From assembly GCF_019059575.1 (NCBI RefSeq), contig NW_024881838.1, forward strand, positions 124,001 through 188,000: a stretch of 64,000 nucleotides of DNA, given 5' to 3'. How positions within the stretch are numbered: position 1 is the first letter of the stretch; the number at the start of each line of letters is the position of its first letter. Shown here in pieces: positions 45,401-57,400 of the stretch. This DNA is from Amphibalanus amphitrite (lineage: Eukaryota; Arthropoda; Thecostraca; Balanomorpha; Balanidae). The notes below the pieces were generated by a model that made no database searches, was not told the origin of the DNA, and saw only the letters and a list, made by a program, of their open reading frames with translations. Both the position numbers and the translations under genes were made by a program.

Positions 45401-48400
45401 CACAAAAAAGCGCGAAATGACCCTTATCGATTCACAGACCCGGCGCTCTCGGCCCGCCTGACCGGCCACGGAAAGAACGTTCGGCTCTCGTTCTAATAAA
45501 CAAATGTCATATTTGTCAGTTTAACTGTCCACATCGCTATAAAAGTTATTCAGGATACCTGTGAAGAAAATTCATTGTTCTGTCATCTTCACATCATGCA
45601 TTAATTTGCATTTGTTCATGTCTGCTTTGCTCAATTGAGCTTGGTATCATGCCCATATAAGGAAAATTGGCCGCGCTGAAATGTCAGAGGTTGCACCGGC
45701 CTCAGCTCGGGTGGAGTGGGGGTAGCGCCCGGCGGGGCAGGGTAACCTTTGACCGGTCGCACGGCCGAGCAGCTGTCACCAGTACAGCCTCTGACAGTGA
45801 AACCCCGCTCACTTCCCCTGCGCGGGCACTGATCGCAGCTGGATGGAACAAAACATGTATAAGAAAAATGTAAATTAAAGAACGTTGTAAATGAAGCAGA
45901 ACAATGAATTTTCTTCACAGGTATCCTGAATAACTTTAATAGCGATGTGGACAGTTAAACTGACAAATTCAACACTTGTTTAACAGGACGAGACTCGAAC
46001 GTTTCTTCCGTGGCCGGTCAGGCGGGCCGAGAGCGCCGGGTCTGCGAGTCGATAAGGGTCATTTCACGCTTCTTTGTGGCTGACTTTGGTCCATCGTGAC
46101 ACTGAGCTGTGTGATTGCGCCTTATTGTCGGCTGTGGGAGACGCATATTAATGTTTGGAAATATTGCTTCGCTAAATATTGTTCTTTTGGCGTTCAGCTT
46201 TCACTGGAACTCAAAAATTACATGTTTATGTTTTCAAGAATGTCCGGGACAGCCCGTTGAATAAAATATTATTAAGTTTTTACAAAAACGCAATTTTCAA
46301 AAAAGGCCATCGATCGATTTTGATAAAAAATACATATTTGGATTCAGCTCACCGTCAGCTTTCGAATGGTATATACCGTTTCTTTTGAGCCTGAGATGAC
46401 CTTCCGACGAACCGTGCCCCCCACCAGGTCGCGGGCTAATGTACAAGAGGCTGAGAAATTGGCAGTGGTTTCCGCATGCGATAGGATGAGAGATAAACGA
46501 TAAACGATAATTATCGCTGTTAATAAAGGGACTATCCCACCTTCGAAAAAATCCCGTTTAGGATTCGGAAATGTTACTTAGGGCGTTGTGACGAATTCTG
46601 CAAGTTTTTACGCGTTTTCATTGTATACTTTTTGAAATATTGCGACTTTTATATTTCATCGTGACGTCATTTAGATCGGATCTGTGACGTAATGAAGGAT
46701 TTACTTCATGCCAATGAAGGGGGAAATTTGGCAGCAAATATATATGCTTTCAAATACGACGCGGCTCATACAATAACAAAAGTGTCTCTGATTGGGCATT
46801 TTGTGGTTGGTGGTATGATAGTCAAATGTAAGTATGTTTGACTTCCTGCATGTAAAATTCAAATACTAACATCACAATTCACATAGGAAAAGAACATATT
46901 TTCACCATAACTTAAAAAATTTGTGTCAATTTGGAATGCAATTGAAGTGAACAAGTGTGAAATTTGAATGAAAATAACCAACATTCCTGACCTAACCTTA
47001 CCTACTTTCCTAAAAAGTTTGTAATACCCTTAATACCAACTTAAAACCCCCATGCCAGATGTCTACAACATACAAACCTTTCAACCAGACTACTACAGTA
47101 ACACCTCACAACCTATTCCATTCTGAACCTATTGATTGGGATTTTTGTATACCTACTTTTACTCATTGCATCCTAGCTTGCTATTATAGCAAACATGCAG
47201 GTATTTAAAGAAATGTTTTGTTTTTCCTTCTTAGCTGTTGAAATTTCTTGAATGCCAACACAACACAACACACCATGCGCACATGACAGAGGTCTCCGTC
47301 ACTGCGGAAGGAAGATCGCAATGCTGCTTGCAGGCTGTTGACAGAAAGTGATCAGTAAGTTATGACCCTATGCATAATGCTACAATTATTTTTTTTTGTA
47401 TGCAGGTAGTTGGTCAGAGATTGAACATGTCTCAGCATCATATATTTGAATGCTGATAATTATGTATACGAGCATTGACCAATCAATTGAAACTAGAAAA
47501 GTAGATAAAAGCTTAACAAAATGGATTGGTGAAGATTAGATTGCCTATATAAAGCATGCAATGTTGACTACATAACATACTGCATAAAATGTAGTCTGTT
47601 CCAATGTTTGCGCCTATGGTCAAAGCTGCTTCTTCAATTTGCTTCTTCGTTCAATGTAGGGATGTAGCCAAGGGGGTGGCCACGGGTGTCATGGTCTCCC
47701 CCAAAGGCGAGAAATTAAATAAAATAAAATAAAGATAAATAAAAACAGCTGTACCATACCCCTAAAAATAGTGGGCCAAATCTGAGTTTTCCTTTTTTGG
47801 AGGGGGTACGACACTAGGCCGCGACCCGTGGCCCCTCCCTCAGTAAAATCTTGGCTATGGCTCAATAATTTGAGTCTATGCTTTATGTCTATGACTATTC
47901 TATACAGGAGCTATGCAATCCTGTTTTCTTTCTAGGTTCATGCTGTTCTGAGGTGAAACATTTTCCTGGCATGGTGGCACTTTGTCAGTGTGGGGCGAGG
48001 TAGGCATCCACTGTGATGTGGCTGACCCTGTCGGCTCCCACTCCCCCTCTGACCCGGCCATGCGTCCCGCCAGGTTGTCGTGTTCCGCCAGCTGCTGCGC
48101 CGGGGTTGGCAGCGCACAGCCGCTACCAGCTGACACGCCGACCGGTGCGCGGCGCGCGTGCGCCGGGCGCCGACGGCCGTCGTCTGGCAGCAACAGCGCT
48201 GCCAGTGACTCGCGCTGCTGCTGCAGAAACTGGGCAAGGATCGTAGAATCCTGGCGTGTTTTTGTAACGTCCATTAGAGTGATTTAGACGCAGCGTGTAG
48301 AAAGGACTCGTTTATTGACGTGTGACTTTCTGACAGCTCAGTCACCTGTTGACGGCGGCGCACAGCGTCACCTACCCGCCCTACAGCCGCCCAGCAGGGT

Positions 48401-51400
48401 GAGTAGTGAGTACCAATACCCGCCCTGCAGCCGGCCCCAGCAGGGTGAGTAGTGTGTACTGAGTAGCGCTCAGTGTTAGCTTGAAGTTGTTTAACATGAT
48501 GCACTGTTTTTCATGAGTCGTCCCCATCGCTGCTTGTGACTTGCAAGTTCCTTCTTTTTCGGCAGTGCGTCCCAATTATATCAGCGATTTTCACCTCTGA
48601 GAAGTGTAGTTGCCGTACTAGTGAAAAAGCGTGTATCTTTGAAATAAACATTCCGTTTCATCTGCCCACTACCACTAACGCCCCTCTGCCCTCTCCTGCA
48701 GCGGACGGGGAGACCCACCTGACCGCCCCTTCCCCTTGTTTTGCTGCAGGCGGGGAGGCCCGCCCTGACCTTCTCCTCTACCCTCTGCCCTCTCCCGCAG
48801 CGGACGGAGAGGCCCGCCCAGGCCCAGTGCCGCACGGAGAGGCGGCGGCGCTGGAGGCCAACACCCCATCTCGCGGCCTGTAGCTGACGGTGCTGGAGCC
48901 GCGAGTCACCGTGGTGGCTGGCCATGGAGACTTGGGGAAAAGGTGGGTCTCCGCACAGCGGAGGAAGGGGCGGCGGCTGACAGTGGTGGCCGCCAACGGG
49001 GAGCTGGGCGGCGTGGGTCCGTGCATAGCGGGGATGTTCGAAAGGGCAGCATCAGCTGCATTGTTTGAAGAGCTGCTGCAGTTAGGCGTTGAGATATGAT
49101 CGCAGACTTGCAAGGAGATGGGCTCCTGAGATGCGTGCTTTTTTTGCTCCGATGATCCGGCTGATCGCTGTTGATCTATGGGGTCGCATCACCCGCCCAC
49201 GGTCACCAGGCCGGGGAGGTATATACGTCTACAGCAGCTGTGTTATTTGTCTGTCCCGGTTGTATCACCCAGTCCTCCCCCGTCCCCAGGCCGGTGAGGT
49301 GCGTCTCCCAGCATTGCTGGTGTATTGTTTATCTGTCCCGGATCCCCCGTCCTCAGGCCGGTGAGGTGCGTCTCCAGCTGCGCTGTCAGACGATCCAGTG
49401 GAACGAGCAGCAGCCCATGTACCCGTCCCGGCTGTGCCGGTGTGTCTCCCAGCTTGAGCGTCGCCGGCCGACCGCTGCGCTGCTCTACAACTGCCACGTC
49501 CACACACGATGCACGGTCAGTCATTATACCGAGTAATGCTAATTATAACCGCGGGTGTTTTGTTAGAATGGCCCTGAGAGTGTGCCTTTGTTGTGTGATT
49601 ATTGTTGAGTGCGTTTTCTAGTTGTGAAGTACACTGTGGTTAGGTAGGCTCGACATAACTACTCATTAGAAGTGGCGGGAACACTGCTCCAATGCCCTAT
49701 TGTCGATTGAAAATGAATAACTACGGCCGCGGCTCCTGACTGTATCCCTTTTCCCCGTGCGCCCTACAGGTGACGGCTGACCAGGCGGTGCTGGTCTCGG
49801 CCGCGGCCGACGGCCAGCCCGCCCAGGAGCACCAGGTCGCCTCGCTCTCCTCAGCCTGGGTCTACTGGAAGGCCCTGCTGGCGCCGGCCCTGTGGGCCGG
49901 CTCCCAGCACCCGCTCACAGCAGGTGTGCCACTACTGCGAGCTGAGCGTGCGCCAGGGCGGCCGCCTGCTTCGGCTGCGCCGGCGCCGAGCCAGCCGGCT
50001 CGCAGCTGGACCTGCCACTAGAGACGGACCTGTGGGACCTGGACGTGCGGCTGTGTCAGACCGGCTGGTGCTGGGCCGGCGCCGCCCGGTGCGCTGTCAG
50101 CTGGACGGCCGGCCGTGCTGGCCGCGCCCCAGGCGGCCGACGCGCCGGCTCCCGGCGGCGAGCGGGCGGTACGGGCGCTGCTGCAGCTGCCGACAGCTGC
50201 CGCCGCGGCGGACAGCTGCCCGCTGCTGGTGGTCGTCTCCGAGCCGGCCCTGCTCTGCTGGCAGCCGGCACTGCTGCTCTGGCTGTCCCTGGCCACTCAG
50301 CTGGCCAGCAGCTGAGTGGCCCGGCGCCGCCGCCACTGCCCCAGCCGCCCGAGCCGCCGCCGCCGCCGCCGCCAGCGGAGGACCTGTCTGTCTGTTCCAG
50401 CCGGCTCCCAGCTGCGCTCGCCGAGCCAGACGCAGCAGGTGATGTCGCCGTCGGTCGTGGTGCGCGACTGTGCGCCCATCCCGCGTCGAACGCCTCCCCC
50501 CCCCCTCCACAACGCGCGCTGTAGCGCCTGCCGAGCGCCGGCTGCTGCCGGGCCCGCCGTCGTACTTTTATGGCCTTGCGCCGTCAGTCGCCAGCTGGTG
50601 GTGGCGACCCGTGATCGCTCGCGTACGTTCGCCGGCGCGCCCATTGCAGAGAAGGGGTTCGCGCATGCCCATTATAGAGGGGCGCCCTTGCGGAGGCGGT
50701 ACGCGCTACGCTGTAGACACTACTGCTTGTACCTGGTTGGGTAGCTCCTTTGCACATTGTTTGTTCATGGATGTAAATACAAGTTACATGACTGATGAGT
50801 GTAATGCTTACATTTTGGAACTAAGAAATGCCACAGGGCAGGTTACCTCGGTGAGTTTCTGATATCAACATACTGAACATAAGAGCAGAATAATTATCCA
50901 TAGAGCGTTAAGGATTTTAGTCACCGAATTCACCTGTCAGTAATTGCATATGGTGGCACCATGAGCATGAGCACCTTGCCTTGTCCGATCCTTTTCACAA
51001 CAAGCAAGTAGAATCTGGGAAAAGGCAGGGAACTTACAAAGCATGCACATATGTAGATAACTGATGATTGTCTCTGTTCAAGCATGATCTGAGTCTGCAG
51101 CCTGTTCTGTTCCACATGAGTTACCGGGACAGCATCACACATGAATTTCTGCGTGCTTTAAACAGAAATGCCTTCATTTCCTTAAAATATATTCATTTTT
51201 CACACAAAGACAACAAAAATGTACATGTAGGTGGGTGCTGTGGCAAGAAATTACATACAAATGTATTTTGCCATGTAGGTACCCTTCTTTCACAGCATAA
51301 TCATCAATCATAATTAAGAGCACCAAGGCGTTCTTTGCAACTTGCGAGCCCAGCCGTGTCAGACCAGCTGATGCAGGGGCTCTGTCACAGGGGGCACAAG

Positions 51401-54400
51401 GCCCAGTGGTTATGTCACAGCACAATGTTGTATAACCTGCTATTCAAGAACACTTAAATCTTGAAAAACCTGTAGCTCTCTTTTGTCGCCTCACTTTTCG
51501 CACTCTTGACAAATCAGTCGGATCAAGACTGAAACTTGAAGAGGATAAGGTCTTTTGTGGGATGTACTTGCAGTTTCAATTCAATGACATAAATTACTCG
51601 AAATTACCATTGAAATTGTACTGTACCATGACGAATCTACCATTGAAAGAAAATTGTATCATATTCATGACCCTGCTATAAAAACTGAAACTGAAACAAG
51701 CTCCAATTGCATATGATAAATTTGGCGATGTTTATAAATCTTGCTGCCTTAGACAAGCAAATCTTCAATTTGTTTCCATTTCAGGAAATGGAAACAAATT
51801 GAAAAAAAATAAAACAAACGGTAAATTTATCCAAACCCAAGTCCAAACCCAAGATAATCAATCAATTACTCTGGGTGCCGCCGGGGCGCCGAGTCAGCCA
51901 ACGCCAGCTTATTCGTAAATCAAGTGATACTCTACTCGAATGCGTAAGAGGCGTTCAAAGGGCAAATGACGTCATCAGAATGCCGTTAATGGTTAAGAGA
52001 TTGGGCCTTGTACAAGGCCCATTTTCAAATGAAGGGAACGAATTTCTTCAACACCACGAGGCCGCGGGGGTTGCAACCTAGATAGATAGTGGTTTCTGAA
52101 CCTCGCCGCAAACTTGGCTATCTCAACTCAAATTTAATGTAAAGGTGGGATAGTCCCTTTAAGTAAATCAGTTATCGTTATCGTTTATCGCTAATTTTTC
52201 AAAATTATCGCTCATCCACTTATCGCAAGTTACAAAAATTATGAACGATAAACGATAAAATGTAAAACGGGATGATGGAAAAATGGAAGACGATCGACAG
52301 TGTCGTCGTCTGTCTGTACTGTCGATAGACTGTATAAAGATAGACTGACGATAAAGCACTGTCGATCGACTGTCGGCGATGTCGATCGTTGCATATATGC
52401 CGCGCGACAGTATGTGTGCGCATTGCGCAACCTGTTGCCATCTGCTAAGTGTACAGATCTGTCAGACGGCTGACGGGTGGTATAAAATTTGCGCACCGGG
52501 CAGAGGTCAGTCACAAGGGGGGGGGTCCACTACCGCATATCTGGGGGATTGAACAAGTACATATATAAATGAACTTGCTCGAGAAAGTCAAACTCAGCAT
52601 AAAAAACTACGCCACCTTGGCTCAGGTTTCCGTCTTTGTACACTTTAAGTACACTTATTTAAGCTGTATTTATCGCTTTTGTTATCGCATTTAAAAACAA
52701 TTATCGTTATCGTTTTATCGTTTATCGTTTCGTTATCGCTGTTAAAAAACACTTATCGTTATCGTTTTATCGCTTTATCGCTATCGCTGTTAATTTTTTG
52801 AATATTTTTATCGTTTATCGTTTATCGTTATCGCAAACCTTTCTTATCGTTTTATCGTTATCGCAGGTCCGAAAATTAGTTATTGCGTAAAGCACGGGAA
52901 ATTGGTAAAAATTTGGTAGTTGCCTCATGTTCCTAGGTTGGTCCGGTTCCTCATTTCCTCACGGTTGTGGTCGGTATTTGGTTTGGTATCGGTATTCCGA
53001 TTTTCTGTAATTGACATCACTAGTGCCTAGAGTCAAGCACACTGTGCTTTTGCACCACTCTTATATCATTTTGCTTTATCTTTCTTATTCATGCTCATTT
53101 TCCGATCGTTTTACTAGGTTGTCGATGCGCAATAAACATTAACTGGAATGAAAAAAAGGTATATTGGTTCCGCAGTTACATATACACCGGTTTGTTGAAA
53201 AAAATATTGAAAAAAACAATTTTGACCTTTGATGACCTCTAGTGACCTCACCTAAAATGTGGCCGACGTATTCTCGTCATGAGTTTTTTTTTACACTTTT
53301 TCGATTGCCGCTTACCGCGTGTCGCTACGTGATCCAGGAGCCAAGTTAGAGCTTTGCCTGCGGTGCGCCCAGGTGCGCCGTTTTTAGCTATAGTGCGGCA
53401 AAAAGTGGGGGCGTTTAACGCCTCTCCCGAGCAGCTCGCCGGTTACTGGGTGACACCAATTGACATTTTTATTCCTCACCGTGATCAACTTTGTTTTATG
53501 ATTAAGTATCGTGTTGATTTATCATTTATCTAATTTGTTTATCGTGTTCCAGGTTTCCTACTGAAATGATATGGGTGCGCTCAGTCCTAATCGCCTTCTT
53601 CATGGCTGTGGGTCTGGCAGGAAATTTCCTGACATTGGTAGCCATCAAACGCACTCCCAGTCTGCATAATGCCACCACCGCATTCATCGCCAGGTAAGAG
53701 GTGTGAAAAACGCTCACTGAGGGACACCAGAATTCCGAGGAACACCGCACCACTCCGTCATCTTTGACTGCCGGTTATATTTATAGGTATATTGCAATTT
53801 ACAGTGCTGCATTTCGTGTATGGCCGATTTGATGTTCTACATTATCTGTGGAGATAAAGTTTCGTGTATCATATGTGGCACTGGGTCGGTCTGATTGCAG
53901 CCGATCTGTAAGCAGCCCATGCCGTTGTATAGCATGCTGTGATGCTGTTTCAGCCTGGGTGTAGCAGATCTGATGTTCTGTGCGCTGGTCATGCCACCGG
54001 AGATTGTCCTGTTCTCCGAGAACACGTGGCTGAATGGCAACAGCATTCTCTGCGTCCTGCAGACTTTTCTTGAATATCTGTCGGTGGCGGGTTCGCTGTT
54101 CTCCATCAGCCTGGTGAGACCATGGGGTCAGGGGAGTGTAATCATGCAAACTGGCACAATTTCAAAACAAAATGATAAATATTTAATGTGTAAAATTACT
54201 TCGGTTTGCATTGTCGCTTCATACACGCTCGACGGTCACCAGCTCGAGAGGTGTGTTAGCGTGCGTGACCTTGGCATCATCTTAGATAGCAAGCTTAACT
54301 TCGCAGACCATGTTGACGCTATAGTCTCGAAGTCGAACCGCATGCTGGGCTTGCTGATGAGGAGCATGCAGGTCTCGACACGGGTGCATCGAGCGCAGTT

Positions 54401-57400
54401 CGACTGTGTCGCAGCCCTCACCGCCTACAAGGCGCACGTGCGTTCCGTAATGGAATACGGCTGTGTTATCTGGTCGGGTGCCGTGTCACCCACCTGCGCC
54501 GATTAGAGCGACTACAGCACCGTTTTCTCATGTGGCTGGGCGCCCGGACACAGGCGAGGTGCCCTTCACTCGACTATGCATCGCTGCTTAAACTGTTCGG
54601 CTGCGAATCAGTGAGGTCACGATTCACACAGTGTGACATCAACTACATGCGCTCCGTGTTCAGTGGTCGATTGGACTGTCCCGACATCTTGGCCATGTTT
54701 TCTCTGTCGGCACCCGGCCGTCGCACGCGCCGTCCCGAGCTCTTTCATGTGCCACGCGGAAGAGTGGACACTGTGAAGCGAGGATTTCTGATTCGTCTTC
54801 CCCAGCATGTGAACTCGCTTGTCCACAGCAGCCCCGAGGCCGATTTCTTTATGCCTAGCTGCAGGCTACGGTCGGAGATAGCCAAGTTTGCTGACGACCA
54901 GGGAACATACTTAGCCTAAGGTCACTGATATTGCTCCTCATGTAGCAACTAGCCGTTACCGGTTTTATTCTCATTGTCATTGTCTACGCTCATTTTTCGT
55001 CTTTTTGTCTTTTTATTTCATCCACTGTCATTCTTGCTTAGGTATACCTATACACTCTTTTAGGATTTCAGGCTATTGCCTGTGCTGTTTACTTTTAGGG
55101 GATTTCTCATGTCAGTATACTTTTAGCCTCGCTCATTCGCCAGGTGCCTATACTTGTATATTCTCTTAGGCTTTTGCTCATGTCTTCTATATTCTTAGGC
55201 TGTTGCCTGTCGGTTTACTTTTAGGCTCTTGCCATCTTGTTAATTTATTTGGATTTTGATCAGTGTTATCACTCATATTTATTTCCATCCAGTGTGTGTG
55301 AGTGGTTGTTATTGTCAGTGTGCGACTGCATCCGTAAGTGGGGCTTTGCCTGTGGACGCTATGCCAATAAATAAACAAATAAACAAATTAGTCATATTCA
55401 ACGCTTCCTATGTGATGGGCTCCTTATACACGCCTACCTGGTCTGGTTTATGATGTGGTGACTGGTAGTTACCTTTACCTAAACAGAAAGCCCGTTCGTG
55501 GCAAGTTGTACCATGAGGGATTCTCGGGTAAAACGCTCCGTTATTATTATTTTTTTAACTCCTTATGTACCTATGTCTGTTATGTATTTGCAATTTGCAT
55601 GCATTTTCAAGCATCCTAGTGACATGCTGCTGTCTTGCGACATATAAATGCTAGTTTCATGTGGTACCTATGCATGTATCAAGTATGTACCTATCAACTA
55701 GTTATCAGAACGTTTACATTTTTCTTTCTTCTTTTTTCAGATATCGTTGAACAGGTATGTATGTACTTCTTCAGCAAAACATTTAAATGCTATCTCCAAA
55801 CAGAAACACGGGGATAACTAGATGGCTCCCATTTTCTACTCAAGATTAGCTACAATTCTACTCTAGCTACAATTAGGTTATAGGTAGCCTGATTCTAGCT
55901 TTTAACACGCGCAGTGGAACACTGGAAGGGGGGGGGGGCGGATTTCGCCCACCCCTCCTGTTTTTCGCCAATAACTTGCGCCGCAAACACAATATTAATG
56001 TGAAATATCGGCTACCTGTCCATAATTGAATTGCAGATCTTCTCGTGCAAGAAATAAGAAAAGCGGCGGGACGGTACCGTCTTTACATCGCGCTCCTTAC
56101 CGCTGCTTATATTCGATACGCGTCAAATTTTGTGAGAAGACTAAAGAAATGTACAGGCAATCTTATGGTGAAAGAATTTTGCAAATCGGCCGGTAAAAAC
56201 GTGAGTTATGAGTGTGTACACACAAAATTGTGATTGCCGCTTTCCCGCGTCGGCCGAATCTGCTTCAGCCGGCGACATCTTACTCTGCAGGCTTCTAACT
56301 GCCATATTTATTGTTGGATTAACTAGAAATTCACCGTACATACTCAGAAATGTATGTTCTTTCGTATAGTGAAAGAAAAAAGTAAATCAACCGGCAACTT
56401 TTTGAGTTATCGGCGTGTAAACGCAAAAACGTCGCTCATATGGCAGATTTGACCACATTTGACCTCATTTGACCTTGAAGATATTGACCTAGGGTCATAA
56501 AATTCACACACAATAGAGTTCCCCAGAAATTTCGTCTTTCTAGCTCCAGTGGGAGCTGAGATCTTAGGAGATCTTAGAGGGGGGGGGGGGGGCGACATCC
56601 GCCCCCACCCCCTTCCACTGGACGTCAAGTACTCACAACCCTTCCACTCATAGGCGGCGGAACGGGGGTGGCACCGGGACACCGTGCCCCCTTTGATTAT
56701 GGCATTTTAACATTAGCCCTATAGGCGTTGCATTGAAAGAATGGGAGTTAAAGTCGGCAGTGCCCCCCCCCCCCCTTAATTGAAAGTGTTCTTCCGCCAC
56801 TGCTTCCACTGCGCATGTTAAACATAGGTGATTGCTTGAATCTCATACAATAATTTTCTTACGAAGAAGATTGAAGAATGAGGGGTACCAAACCCAAACA
56901 GTAGGTACCCATCTTGCTTGTCAGTGACTACTATGGACGTCAAACCCCTTGAGACCCCACTTTTTTGCGATAATTTTTAAATGCGTCAACTCTCGTTGAC
57001 AATATTCTGGCAATGTGTGTTTTAGAACCTGCCGAAACTTTTATTACTAAGGTATTTTGACGCCAAACGATTATGAAAGGTACTTCTCATTCTCTCGTAA
57101 TGTTAATTTTCACGGAACGAATCTGCTGTTTGGGTAGAGGCTACGCGCTCATGGGGCGGAGCCACGCAATGACGTCAGCGCTAAGCTCCGCCCTACCCCT
57201 CCGGCGCTCCTTGCCCGGCGACCGGTCACTGGCGTCTCTCGCTCCATTCAGGCTTGATGGTGGGCGGTAGCTGGTAGCGGTAGCGGGCGCTGGTAGATGG
57301 CATTTAGAGCAGATGGCGCTGGTGGCGGGGCTCAAGGGTGGCCGAGCGCAAGCCTCTGCCCGGGCCTGAATTGACCTTAGCATTACGAGTGAATGAGAAG

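Larger units (their letters stand above)
46527..52158. mobile_element. 5.6-kb element with AGGGACTATCCCACCTT tips
   Basis: The left tip AGGGACTATCCCACCTT (46,527) and right tip (ending 52,158) are inverted copies of the MITE B terminus. The right flank is TTAA; the left is ATAA, one mismatch. The 170 bases inside the right tip match MITE B. The rest is unrelated and includes a GC-rich coding-like region at 48,700-50,870. It is inserted in a TATCG-repeat region. It could be an autonomous relative with an unrecognised transposase, or a MITE family member carrying captured host DNA. Confidence 0.6.
43772..53022. mobile_element. 9.25-kb hAT-like element with multiple nested inserts
   Basis: Tips TAGTGATGTCAAT and the inverse ATTGACATCACTA are flanked on both sides by the 8-bp direct repeat GTGCCTAG (43,764-43,771 and 53,023-53,030). 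The GGTAT word repeats inside both tips (43,784-43,880 and 52,965-53,000). Everything between about 43,890 and 52,880 appears to be later insertions. Tip shape and 8-bp target fit hAT. No transposase seen. Confidence 0.75.

Noticed and set aside
48581-48925. 114-codon minus-strand Arg/Gly-rich frame
   Set aside because: It reflects the GCGGACGG minisatellite; the plus and minus frames are equally open.
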